56,587 nucleotides of DNA from Euryarchaeota archaeon UBA443. GTDB taxonomy: Archaea; Thermoplasmatota; Poseidoniia; Poseidoniales; Poseidoniaceae. The stretch's first letter is position 1, and every line of letters starts with the position of its first letter. This document shows, piece by piece, positions 10,411-18,627 of the stretch. Where the stretch lies: positions 1 through 56,587 of the forward strand of contig DAKS01000030.1 of the NCBI GenBank assembly GCA_002499195.1, given 5' to 3'. A model generated the notes under the pieces. The model was not told the origin of the DNA. It did no database searches and saw nothing but the letters and a program-made list of their open reading frames with translations. A program made the translations under genes and the position numbers.

Positions 10411-12368
10411 TCTTCTTCTGATACGCCTGAACGAACCCGCGCAATTACGATGTCAAGTTCAGGAAGATTGACGCGTCCGTCACCATCAAGGTCGATGAAT
10501 TCCATCAATTTGGCAATATCCCAAGGAGGTAGATCGGCAATTTCAGCACTTCGCAATGCTTGTTGTAGTTCATATCCATCGATAAGACCCGAATCATCAA
10601 GGTCGATAGATCGGAAGAATTCAAAGATGCTCATGTCTTTCTTTGCAAGGTAGTCTGACAACATCTCCAATTCATTCTTCTCAACTGGGAACTCATCAAT
10701 TTCGTCATTATGTAGCGTAGATGAGACATCGATAATGGTCATGCCTCCATCACCTTCAACGTCTGCACCAACGACTAGAATAGTATCGACTCCAACGCCG
10801 CGTTGCAAAAGTTTGCGGATAGAAGATTCACCTGGCTGCATCGAGTATTGAGAGATATCTGAGGTAGTTGGCACAGACGTATCTACCTTCATTCCACCAA
10901 CTGAGGTTCGAATGAGGTTGAGGAACAACAGAATGATACCGATTGATCCAACGTAAAACAGAACTGCTGCAGTAAGACTGAATCCACCATCTGTCATGAC
11001 AATATCCTCACTTCCTGAATCAAGAAGTGCTTTTTCTGTGAAGTCGCCCATGAGTTTTGCAACCGTTGAGGTGATTCCACCAAAGGCGATCATCATCGTT
11101 GACAAGGAGGCGGAAGAAGATGAAGCAAGTTGTCGGTCGCCCGCAAGAGGATAGGATTCAGCAACACAGGCAACGGCCATCAAACCTCCAACGGTCCACA
11201 TGAAACCAATATCGACAGTCGTTGCCATATCGTTCAAAGCACCGAGGCCGATGAAAACGTCCAGTGAAGTGAAGTATCCTCCAATAGCAAACAATGGGAA
11301 GAACACCATGGCGAGAGTTGCCGCCAGCGCCCCTGGTCGTGAGACAATACCGGTAGCATTGCTTAGCGAGGTCATGATTATATTCACAGAACCTGCTAAG
11401 ATTGGTAGGAGAGCAAGAGTCATCAAGATTGCACCGAGGTTCTCAAGCACCGTTCCCGCATCGGCTGTGGTCAGCATAAATGGTGGAAGGGTGAAGAAAA
11501 GAAGAAAGAGGCTTGCCTTTGTCATCGAATCGGACCAAATTGGTCGGCTTGCTGCACGTGGCACAACATGGTATGCGACAGCGAAGATGAGAGCGATAAG
11601 TGTCCATGATTGGGACATGCGTTCGCCAAGCCAAACGGTTTGAGTCGAATTTGCAAGTTCTCCAAAGAAACGGAATTGAGAGCCGAAGATAAACGATGCT
11701 AGCGCCATAAACATGAACCAATTGCTCGCTGAAACAATCTCGCCTTTTCGTTGAGCTATGGTCAAGAGAGCATTGATCATGACCGCGATAATGATGAACG
11801 AACGGAGAGCATGCATGAAGAGGTCTTGAATGAGTGCTTCATTTGCTGCTGATAAGTCAATCAGAAGGCCAATAATTGTTGGAAGGAGCATTGAGGAAAT
11901 CGTCAGGACTGAGAAGAGAATTGCTGTGAGACTTGCGTTCGCCTCGCTTGCAAGGCTGCCCGCTCCTGCTCTGGCAACGGCGACAAGGGCGCCTCCGATT
12001 AGAACCGAAATCAATCCGGTCATTAGTGTAACATCAACAAATGTATTGAGTGCACTCCCATCGTCGTATTCCCAACCGATACTGGCTAGTGTGTCCAATG
12101 CGCTTCCATCATAATCATGCCATAGGGCGAGGAATGTTCCGATGGCTGCAAATGTAAGCCAAATCATTCCGAGGTTCATCCAAGTCTTAGAACCACTACC
12201 CTTTTCATCGTTGAAGAGATCAACAATTCCAGCAGGTGCTTTATTGAGGAGGAAAAGACCGAATTGACGCATTGGTTCTGCCATGTTACCAATTCCACGT
12301 TGAACGTAGAATGTTGCAAATCCAACTACGGTAAAGAAGAAAATTAGTGCGAAAAATACTGCTTCCAT
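10407..12368 (-). CDS. Heme-copper-oxidase-subunit-I-like membrane protein with two C-terminal EF-hands
   Basis: A 653-residue protein with about 13 hydrophobic helices in residues 1-490, then a soluble tail. The segment YHVVPRAASRPIWSD (about 266-280), its spacing to the next helices and the MHALRSFIIIAVMINA helix (His186) recall cbb3-type subunit I/NorB. Where active oxidases carry a His-His pair this protein has TLPPFML (about 293-299), and where they carry H-x-H it has DIGFMWTVGG (386-395), so the copper and high-spin heme ligands appear absent. The tail ends in two EF-hand loops with near-canonical ligands, DLDDSGLIDGYE (589-600) and DLDGDGRVNLPE (626-637). Residue comparison is from memory of the family, not an alignment. 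It is preceded by a 90-residue two-helix protein and followed by the overlapping YchF gene. A calcium-responsive, non-catalytic membrane protein is an inference. Confidence 0.65.
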   Translation of the reverse strand: MEAVFFALIFFFTVVGFATFYVQRGIGNMAEPMRQFGLFLLNKAPAGIVDLFNDEKGSGSKTWMNLGMIWLTFAAIGTFLALWHDYDGSALDTLASIGWEYDDGSALNTFVDVTLMTGLISVLIGGALVAVARAGAGSLASEANASLTAILFSVLTISSMLLPTIIGLLIDLSAANEALIQDLFMHALRSFIIIAVMINALLTIAQRKGEIVSASNWFMFMALASFIFGSQFRFFGELANSTQTVWLGERMSQSWTLIALIFAVAYHVVPRAASRPIWSDSMTKASLFLLFFTLPPFMLTTADAGTVLENLGAILMTLALLPILAGSVNIIMTSLSNATGIVSRPGALAATLAMVFFPLFAIGGYFTSLDVFIGLGALNDMATTVDIGFMWTVGGLMAVACVAESYPLAGDRQLASSSSASLSTMMIAFGGITSTVAKLMGDFTEKALLDSGSEDIVMTDGGFSLTAAVLFYVGSIGIILLFLNLIRTSVGGMKVDTSVPTTSDISQYSMQPGESSIRKLLQRGVGVDTILVVGADVEGDGGMTIIDVSSTLHNDEIDEFPVEKNELEMLSDYLAKKDMSIFEFFRSIDLDDSGLIDGYELQQALRSAEIADLPPWDIAKLMEFIDLDGDGRVNLPELDIVIARVRSGVSEEE

Positions 12369-12378
12369 TCATACCACC

Positions 12379-12651
12379 TCAATCCGCTAGGACCTCTCCT
12401 ACTAGTGTCGATACAATCGCTCCAAATCCTATAATGAAACCGAGTAAATAGTACCAGATTCCTGAACCGCCAAGGTTTGACATCAATGGTACAATGTCGC
12501 CGATGACCGGGATGTTATCCCAGCCAAAGATGGTGCTAAAAAGACCGAACATTCCAACCGTAACAACTGAAAGTAAGACGAGAATGATACGGCTAGACGA
12601 TGGTTCTGCAGTTCCAATAACTGCATCGGGTAGTTCTGTACTATTCGACAT
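12379..12651 (-). CDS. Small two-helix membrane protein, partner of the oxidase-like protein
   Basis: A 90-residue protein with a polar N-terminus (about 20 residues) and two hydrophobic helices (about 22-44 and 64-86) joined by a Gly/Pro-rich loop. No family recognised. It ends ten bases before the oxidase-like gene, and the stretch between carries GAGGTGG, so the two are almost certainly co-translated. Its own start has GAGGG about eight bases upstream. By position it may be an accessory subunit of the neighbouring 13-helix protein, as small subunits are in terminal oxidases, but nothing in the sequence proves this. Confidence 0.65.
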   Translation of the reverse strand: MSNSTELPDAVIGTAEPSSSRIILVLLSVVTVGMFGLFSTIFGWDNIPVIGDIVPLMSNLGGSGIWYYLLGFIIGFGAIVSTLVGEVLAD

Positions 12652-12752
12652 AATGTGCCCTCACGTGCCCAAGATGGACATGCTTGCGACTCGAAGCGCG
12701 GTGATAAACATTCACCAAGAGCGGTATTGAACTACTGAATAAATCGTATTGG

Positions 12753-13919
12753 TCAAGGTGAGCGGAGGATATCGGTGAGAGAGCCACGCCTTGGCATTGA
12801 GGTGCCGAGCGGGACAGGGATTGTACGGTCATTGATTAGTTCTTGATTCCAACGCTTTTTGCATTCACAATCCAATCCATGAAATTCATCCAGAGAACCT
12901 GAAACTGCATACCGCTCAATGGCTGCAACAACCTCTGCATCGCATTCACCACAGTTATGTGAACCTCGAATTTTCCCACCTGCCGTTGGATGGATAATCA
13001 AACGAGAAACTTGGTCCTCGTCTCCATTTACTCCACCTTTTGGATGGACGGTGTGATGGCTCTGTTGGATAAGTTCGACCAGTGACCAAAGCCAAGGTGG
13101 ACGGTATTCTCTATGTCGATGAAGTCGATCAATTACTGTCCCGCGCTGAATATTCATTGGATTGATGGATATCTCATCGCTTTGTTCTGCTACTGCTCCA
13201 ATCCATTCGATGCAATGGTCAAGTGCGTCGGCTTCACTCATGAATGGAGGTTTGAACATAAGGTATGTTTTTACTCGAAGATTGAATTTTTGAAGTCTCT
13301 CAACGGCACGATCCCACGAAGCAGCAGAGAACCCCTTGTTAACATGGAACCGAAGTACTTCATCATCGTAAGCTTCGAGTCCGATTGCAACAGTGAAATT
13401 TGGATTGATGGATGTTGCCCATGCTAATTTTTCTTCCGTGAGTTGTTCGGTTCGACTTTCAACGATGAGTTCCTTTTCAAGTTCAAAGCAATCACGAAGT
13501 ACGGTCTCTTGAAAATCTACAGGAATCTCTCGGTCTTCAAGCAAAGATCCTGAAGTGTAAACTTTGACCATTGCATGGTCTTCGAAGTTGCTGAACTTAT
13601 CCTTTGCATGCTGCCATTGGGCATGAAGATCATCACTGCTTACATCATCGCGCGTATCGTTGAAATATCCACAAAATGTACATCCAGATGACCACCACCA
13701 ATGGCATCCTTTCGTGCGAAGGATGACGGTGACTGCTGTACATGGTTCTCCATCAGTTGTCATTTCAGGCGTCGAATACACCGTTGCAGGGAATGATGCA
13801 TCCCAGGATTGTTGACGCTCCTTCGCCCAAGGCGTATTTGCTGGCGCTTTGACAAGATCATGTATCTTGAGACTCTTCGAGTCATTACCCAAGATTGTCA
13901 GTCCCTTCTCAGATTGCAC
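12753..13919 (-). CDS. Radical SAM enzyme, archaeosine synthase partner RaSEA-like
   Basis: Radical SAM protein with the cluster motif GCHWWWSSGCTFCGYF (C-x7-C-x2-C) within the first quarter, followed by a TIM-barrel-like body (VKVYTSGSLL, IVESRTEQL, VAIGLEAYDDEVL) and a C-terminal CGECD/CEC cysteine group. These fit the archaeal family that, with ArcS, converts the lysine adduct of preQ0-tRNA to archaeosine at position 15. GTG 13919 is preferred because GGGGTGA lies just upstream; a TTG at 13946 would extend the N-terminus by nine residues and overlap the decarboxylase gene by 14 bases. It is third in a coiled-coil protein/decarboxylase/RaSEA run. ArcS and the transglycosylase are not in this window. 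An uncharacterised radical SAM relative is the alternative. Confidence 0.75.
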   Translation of the reverse strand: MQSEKGLTILGNDSKSLKIHDLVKAPANTPWAKERQQSWDASFPATVYSTPEMTTDGEPCTAVTVILRTKGCHWWWSSGCTFCGYFNDTRDDVSSDDLHAQWQHAKDKFSNFEDHAMVKVYTSGSLLEDREIPVDFQETVLRDCFELEKELIVESRTEQLTEEKLAWATSINPNFTVAIGLEAYDDEVLRFHVNKGFSAASWDRAVERLQKFNLRVKTYLMFKPPFMSEADALDHCIEWIGAVAEQSDEISINPMNIQRGTVIDRLHRHREYRPPWLWSLVELIQQSHHTVHPKGGVNGDEDQVSRLIIHPTAGGKIRGSHNCGECDAEVVAAIERYAVSGSLDEFHGLDCECKKRWNQELINDRTIPVPLGTSMPRRGSLTDILRSP

Positions 13920-13932
13920 AATTTCACCCCGA

Positions 13933-14787
13933 CTATTCCTCTTCAAGAACTCTTTTGAAAATTATGTCGGCACCAGCTTTGATGAACTGCCCCCTTGGAT
14001 ACTGTGAGTTTTGTTCCTCAGCCGAAACAACTTGTGGCTCGTAATATGCTGCAGGAACTCGAACATCGACTCGGCTACCAAGTCGGATCATCCCATATCG
14101 CTCCCCTCGGCGGAGCGTGTCGCCAATCCCCTTCCATGGAACGATTGTTCGAGCAAGTGCTCCTGAAATTTGCATAACTTCTATCCGTTCTCCGTCGACA
14201 GATTCGAAAACGGTACGAACTCGTTCATTGTACTCGCTTTCTTTTTTGTATGCAGGAGCAAATGGCCCCCGGCGTCGTCCTTTTCCTGTTCGGTGTTCCA
14301 TGGCGATGATTTTGGAAGCGCATGGTGCGCGGTTCACGTGAACGTCGAGTGGGGACATGAAAATGGCAACACGCCAAACATCGATATCGAGAGTTTCTCC
14401 TTCCACTGGAACGAAGCGTTGTTCTGTTTCAAAAGAAAGAGGATTGCCGCAGGGTTTGGGGAACCAATCTCCTGTGAATTCATCCTGTTCAATACCATCT
14501 TGCTCTCGTTCAGTCTGTGAAGGTCGGCGCCCATTAGCGCGTTCTCGGCGAACGAACATTACATGACCGTCAGCAGGGGAGACCAACACTCCAGACTCTT
14601 GAGGAATAGGGCGGTCTGGATCTCTCCAAAAGTTAGCAAAGAAGACTGCAGTCATGAGGCAAAGAACGCCGAGTAATGGTAACAATCCATTGAGTGGATC
14701 AAGATAAATCCCTCCAACAAGAATTGCAATTCCTGCGAGAGCAAACGTTGCGACTGGTGCATGCCCTCCCTGGGCGAGACCTGCCAA
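13933..14787 (-). CDS. Phosphatidylserine/archaetidylserine decarboxylase
   Basis: Pyruvoyl-dependent decarboxylase, 284 residues, making the ethanolamine head group of membrane lipids from the serine one. Two hydrophobic helices at the N-terminus (about 10-50) anchor it. Family motifs are FANFWRDPDR, SPADG, FMSPLDVHVNRAP and, near residue 235, RLGSRVDV, where the Ser of LGS would become the pyruvoyl group after self-cleavage. An extra 30 or so residues follow SPADG (GRRPSQTEREQDG...GDWFPKPCG) compared with short archaeal forms. The start is TTG at 14787 with a strong GAGGTGA six bases upstream; that SD overlaps the stop of the upstream coiled-coil gene. In archaea the substrate is expected to be archaetidylserine. 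Confidence 0.87.
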   Translation of the reverse strand: MAGLAQGGHAPVATFALAGIAILVGGIYLDPLNGLLPLLGVLCLMTAVFFANFWRDPDRPIPQESGVLVSPADGHVMFVRRERANGRRPSQTEREQDGIEQDEFTGDWFPKPCGNPLSFETEQRFVPVEGETLDIDVWRVAIFMSPLDVHVNRAPCASKIIAMEHRTGKGRRRGPFAPAYKKESEYNERVRTVFESVDGERIEVMQISGALARTIVPWKGIGDTLRRGERYGMIRLGSRVDVRVPAAYYEPQVVSAEEQNSQYPRGQFIKAGADIIFKRVLEEE

Positions 14788-14798
14788 GATGTTTCACC

Positions 14799-15596
14799 TC
14801 AGTTGTCATCCCAAGGGTCTACATCAGAATTCCAAGTTTCATCGGCAGGGGTCTCGGCTTCTTCCTCGCCAGCCTCTTCTGATTCGGCTTCAGCAGGTTC
14901 TTCCTCTGCTGCCTCTTCTCCTGCTTCTTCGACAGGTTCTTCCTCAACAGGTGCTTCTTCAACCGCTTCTGAATCTTCGTTGGATTCTTCTTCGATGAGG
15001 GTTTCAGCCTCTTCAACAGTCATTTCTGCTGCTCGTACTTCTACCATCTCGTCCATGCGTTCTGTGAATGCGCGAGACATGTGTTGTGATTGGCGTTCAG
15101 CTTCGACTGCACTCTCAATCATCTCATAACGTTCCTTAATCGCCTTGTTGAGATCTTCAAACAGGGTCATGTGAGATACATACCAATCATCACGGGCTTT
15201 CATTTCTGAAACTGCGAGTTTCAAATCATTATCAAGCTCCTCGGCAATTCCGAAGACCTTGCCAAGACGATCTTTTTCACGGGAATACTTTTCTTCCATT
15301 GTCTGAAGAGCAGGTTCTAGATGCTCGACACGCTTGTCAGCCTTAGTTGCCTTCATTTCAAGTTCGCGGATTCGGAAATCTTTCTCGGCGATAAGCGATT
15401 CTTGAGCTTCACGCTCAATCTCTTTATCGATAATTTCCTTCTCAAGAACCTCGATTTCAGCACGTGCATCGACGAGTTCCTTTTCTTGAGTTTCATAGGC
15501 TGCGAAGAGTTTCTTCAAACGGTCCGTTTCAGTGGCAAGGGCCTCTTCTAGTTGGCCGATTTGAACTTCAGGGGTGATGGTTCCTTCTTCACTCAT
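14799..15596 (-). CDS. Coiled-coil protein with long acidic tail
   Basis: A 265-residue protein. Residues about 10-190 show heptad-rich Glu/Lys/Leu sequence with hardly any proline, so a long coiled coil. From about residue 205 the chain is almost entirely Glu, Ala, Ser and Pro and ends in an aromatic/acidic motif (ETWNSDVDPWDDN). No enzymatic motif and no membrane segment. The start ATG has GGGTGA five bases upstream, and a small GGAGG/CCTCC hairpin sits just before that. It is the first gene of the run leading to the lipid decarboxylase. It may be a scaffold or cytoskeletal element; function unknown. Confidence 0.75.
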   Translation of the reverse strand: MSEEGTITPEVQIGQLEEALATETDRLKKLFAAYETQEKELVDARAEIEVLEKEIIDKEIEREAQESLIAEKDFRIRELEMKATKADKRVEHLEPALQTMEEKYSREKDRLGKVFGIAEELDNDLKLAVSEMKARDDWYVSHMTLFEDLNKAIKERYEMIESAVEAERQSQHMSRAFTERMDEMVEVRAAEMTVEEAETLIEEESNEDSEAVEEAPVEEEPVEEAGEEAAEEEPAEAESEEAGEEEAETPADETWNSDVDPWDDN

Positions 15597-15606
15597 ATTT
15601 TCACCC

Positions 15607-15620
15607 GGAGGAATGCCTCC
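15607..15620 (-). promoter_or_regulatory. Small hairpin just upstream of the SD of the coiled-coil gene
   Basis: GGAGG (15607-15611) and CCTCC (15616-15620) form a five-base GC-rich stem with a four-base loop. In the transcript it lies immediately 5' of the GGGTGA ribosome-binding site. One arm is itself SD-like. It could affect ribosome access, or be chance. Confidence 0.3.
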
Positions 15621-15706
15621 ATTTCAACCCAGTCGCCTTTACCCTATGAAGCCGACGCTTCGTTGAGAACGATATCACGCTTCTCGGTTGTACGTTCCAC
15701 CCGCGA

Positions 15707-17587
15707 CTAGAATTTCTGTTTAGGGCCGCGTGGGAACAACCAGCGACTGGATTTTTCGGCGGTTGCATTGTCTTCGGTTTTCTCGTATTTTTCTCTTCTA
15801 AAGAATATCATTGATAGGAGAACAATGACTGCTAGCGCCGCAATAATGAGGTATGTTGTGTTGGCATCGAGAGTGAGTTCTTCCTCCGAGCGAGTGCCAT
15901 CGCTCGGGTATGCATCCGTGTTATCGCCAACGCCATCGCCATCGGTATCGGTCGTTTCAGATGCGTCATTTGGGAACGCATCGAGAGAATCCACTGTTCC
16001 ATCGCCATCGGAATCTCTTTCAATTATTTCAATCGCATTCTCAACGACAATTGTTTCTCGGATTCCGCCTATTTTCAGCAACGTTATTTGAAGATCATAC
16101 ATCGACATTTCAGCAGATTCGGGAGCCTTAATCTCAACCTTCCACACACCATTTTCTGAGGCAATGACTCTACCGCGTAAGTCTGATTCATCTTCCCAAT
16201 CGCCTTGAGGCGCAGGCCCCGTCACAGAGGCAAATGGGGCGATGTTGTAATCGACCAGTTGCGGCGTGTTTTTGTCGCTCGTTTGACCATTTCCTAGTTG
16301 CCCATATTTGCCGCGAGCCCAGCAAGAGATCGATCCGTTTTCAGACAGACCGCAGGTGTGGTCATAATTCACACTCAAATCAACAATGCTTGTAGGTCCT
16401 TCAACAAACATTGGCGTGGAGTAAACATCTCCACTTACACCAATTCCAAGGCGGCCGTAATGATTGTGCCCCCAACAGTATAGACTGCTATTTTCTAAAA
16501 TAGCGCAGGAATTGTAAGGGCCTACTGCAACCGATACTGCTGATGAACCGGCTGGCAAATGAGGATAAATCGGAATGGAGCGATGTGTGGTTGTATTCTC
16601 TCCGAGTTGGCCATAATTGTTTTGACCCCAACATGCGACTGAGCCATTGTCAAGTAGAGCGCATGAATGGTGATCTCCAACAGAGAGGTCTGTCGCTGCC
16701 CGACCTTCGGGTAATTCAACATTTGAAGATGGAGTGTGAATCGTATCGCTTGTATCGCCATTACCAAGTTGGCCCACGTTATCACGACCCCAACACATCA
16801 CGCCTCCATCATCAAGAAGTATACAGGTATGCGTTGCTCCAGGCTCCACTTTCACAACTTTCCGATCCGATGGAGTCGTAATCGTTTGGGGTGTGTATTT
16901 GTCGCTTGTATCCGAGTTCCCATTTCCTAAGGCACCGTGCGAATCAAGTCCCCAGCATGTCAATGTATCATCTTCTAGAATAGCGCAGGTGTGCTTAAGC
17001 CCCATTCCCATTGATTTAACGCGCTTACCATCCGGGAATTGTACCTTCGCGCTGGGGGACTTGTAGGTATTGGTTGAGTCATCACCGGCCTGCCCGTCTT
17101 CATTAAATCCCCAACAACTTGCAGTATTGTCATTGAGAATGATACAGGTTCGAGACTGTTTTGCATAAATTTGGGTAACTGTTTGGCCGTCCTCAAGTGA
17201 AACAAATGTGGTTGGTTTGTTCCTGTTCGTTGCATCGCCGCCATCGCCCAACTGGCCATAGTTATCGTGCCCCCAACACATTGCTGAGCCATTATCAAGA
17301 ATTGCACAACTGTGTCCGCTCCCTGTGGCTAACATGGATGAATGGGCTCCCGCTGTACTCGAATCTGCTGGAACAAATTCATAGCGGATTGTCGAAGTAC
17401 CGACATAATCACTCAGATCAATACTGCATTCCATTGATTCAGCTTGATGGAGAGTCTGATCTGAGCAATCAAGTACAGGCAATACGCTTTGTTCAGCCAT
17501 TGATTGCATAGGAACCAGAAGCATAACAAGAAGACACAAACCTGCTTGGATTTTAAGAAGCCTACCTCTCGGTGGGTTTTTGGCCAT
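15707..17587 (-). CDS. Secreted RCC1-repeat protein with Ca-binding stalk and C-terminal membrane anchor
   Basis: A 626-residue protein with a signal peptide (basic MAKNPPRGR, hydrophobic core to about 31). Seven RCC1-type blades follow (about 80-430), each with the pattern S/T-C-x-I/L-L...G...CWG...GQLG, so each blade carries two cysteines about 12-14 apart that could form a disulfide outside the cell. After a linker there is a thrombospondin-type-3-like stretch (DSDGDGTVDSLDAFPND, DTDGDGVGDNTDAYPSD, about 525-560), likely binding calcium, then one helix (about 577-595) and a basic tail ending RWLFPRGPKQKF. Seven blades make a closed propeller. Family members are common secreted proteins of unknown ligand. 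A TATA-like box lies at 17620-17627. Confidence 0.88.
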   Translation of the reverse strand: MAKNPPRGRLLKIQAGLCLLVMLLVPMQSMAEQSVLPVLDCSDQTLHQAESMECSIDLSDYVGTSTIRYEFVPADSSTAGAHSSMLATGSGHSCAILDNGSAMCWGHDNYGQLGDGGDATNRNKPTTFVSLEDGQTVTQIYAKQSRTCIILNDNTASCWGFNEDGQAGDDSTNTYKSPSAKVQFPDGKRVKSMGMGLKHTCAILEDDTLTCWGLDSHGALGNGNSDTSDKYTPQTITTPSDRKVVKVEPGATHTCILLDDGGVMCWGRDNVGQLGNGDTSDTIHTPSSNVELPEGRAATDLSVGDHHSCALLDNGSVACWGQNNYGQLGENTTTHRSIPIYPHLPAGSSAVSVAVGPYNSCAILENSSLYCWGHNHYGRLGIGVSGDVYSTPMFVEGPTSIVDLSVNYDHTCGLSENGSISCWARGKYGQLGNGQTSDKNTPQLVDYNIAPFASVTGPAPQGDWEDESDLRGRVIASENGVWKVEIKAPESAEMSMYDLQITLLKIGGIRETIVVENAIEIIERDSDGDGTVDSLDAFPNDASETTDTDGDGVGDNTDAYPSDGTRSEEELTLDANTTYLIIAALAVIVLLSMIFFRREKYEKTEDNATAEKSSRWLFPRGPKQKF

Positions 17588-17619
17588 GCTATCACGTCAT
17601 CCTTCTCCCTTATTGATTC

Positions 17620-17627
17620 ATTTATAC
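17620..17627 (-). promoter_or_regulatory. TATA box of the RCC1-repeat gene
   Basis: On the minus strand the sequence reads GTATAAATG, centred about 36 bases before the ATG at 17587. Transcription would begin near 17598, leaving a short leader with GTGAT next to the start. Confidence 0.5.
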
Positions 17628-17651
17628 TGCTCGGCCTCCAAAGCGTACTTC

Positions 17652-18611
17652 TTACACTGAATCAGTAGCCTCGACCAGGGCTCTCGCAATCGGAACTTCA
17701 CCCATCGAATGGCCTGCATCTGGAATCATGTGGAGCACCGATTTGGGAAGTTGCTTATGCAATTCCCATGCGCTTTTCGCAGGACAGACCATGTCATAGC
17801 GACCCTGAACAATGGTTGCAGGAATGTCCTTTATTGGCTCTGTATTGTTGAGAATGTAGGAATCTTCTACGAAAATTCCATTGATGAAATAATGGCATTC
17901 TATTCGAGCGAAAGCTACTGCAAAGTCAAGATCTTCTGCCTTTTCGAGGTATTCTGGATCAGGGAACAGTCGACTTGTCGCCATCTCCCAACGCGTCCAT
18001 TCCTTCGCTGCAGCACGTCGAACTTCGACGTCTTCACTCGTCAGGCGCTTGTAATAGGCAGGAATGAGAGTCGATTGCTCATCCACTGGAATGTGTTGCT
18101 GATACGGTTCAAAGGCATCGGGAAAGACATGGCTTGCTCCATCTTGATAGAACCAATGCAATTCAGAACTTCTACACATGAAGATACCTCGAAGAATAAA
18201 CGAACGTACTCGTTCAGGATGTTTGATTCCGTAAATGAGCGAGAGTGTTGAACCCCATGAGCCTCCAAAGACATGCCATGTGTCGATTTTGAGGTGGTTA
18301 CGCAACGCCTCAATATCTGAAACAAGATGCATCGTTGTGTTTTCTTCGAGGCCTGCATACGGCGTTGATTTGCCACAACCTCGTTGATCGAACTGAATGA
18401 TGTTCCACTTTTGCGGATCGAAATACTGCCGATATGATGGTTGGCTTCCGCCGCCAGGGCCACCATGAATGACAATGACTGGGGTGCCATCAGGATTGCC
18501 TGCACATTCCCAAGCGATTGTATGACGATCTGATACTGCAAGCATACCGGTTGAGTATGGCTCAATCTTTGGATAGAGAACATCGTCAATCGATTGTGAA
18601 CGTAGGCTCAT
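17652..18611 (-). CDS. pip: Proline iminopeptidase (prolyl aminopeptidase)
   Basis: Alpha/beta-hydrolase, 319 residues, of the S33 family that removes N-terminal proline from peptides. Motifs: HGGPGGGSQP (oxyanion region, about 48-57), DQRGCGKSTP, nucleophile GGSWGS (Ser near 120), the acid in GRYDMVCPA and the His in DAGHSMGE. These match the family closely and the length is typical. No signal peptide, so cytoplasmic; it would use peptides taken up by a peptide-degrading heterotroph. Its ATG lies only 16 bases from the start of the divergent methyltransferase gene, so at least one of the two transcripts must be very short-leadered. Confidence 0.92.
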   Translation of the reverse strand: MSLRSQSIDDVLYPKIEPYSTGMLAVSDRHTIAWECAGNPDGTPVIVIHGGPGGGSQPSYRQYFDPQKWNIIQFDQRGCGKSTPYAGLEENTTMHLVSDIEALRNHLKIDTWHVFGGSWGSTLSLIYGIKHPERVRSFILRGIFMCRSSELHWFYQDGASHVFPDAFEPYQQHIPVDEQSTLIPAYYKRLTSEDVEVRRAAAKEWTRWEMATSRLFPDPEYLEKAEDLDFAVAFARIECHYFINGIFVEDSYILNNTEPIKDIPATIVQGRYDMVCPAKSAWELHKQLPKSVLHMIPDAGHSMGEVPIARALVEATDSV

Positions 18612-18627
18612 ATATCAACCGATACGA

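Noticed and set aside
11200..11643. Plus-strand frame of 147 residues inside the oxidase-like gene
   Set aside because: Antisense to clear membrane helices; Arg/Ala-rich shadow composition.
14761..15129. Plus-strand Ser/Ala-rich frame of about 120 residues
   Set aside because: It is the antisense of the acidic Glu-rich tail of the coiled-coil protein; its composition is a mirror of that, with no RBS or motif.
16200..17350. Recurring short DNA words such as CCCCAACA in the RCC1 gene
   Set aside because: They are the coding trace of the C-W-G blade motif, not an independent repeat element.
17709..18589. Two frames of about 180 residues in the prolyl aminopeptidase region, one on each strand
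   Set aside because: Both are out of frame with a gene carrying all catalytic motifs and neither shows a recognisable domain.
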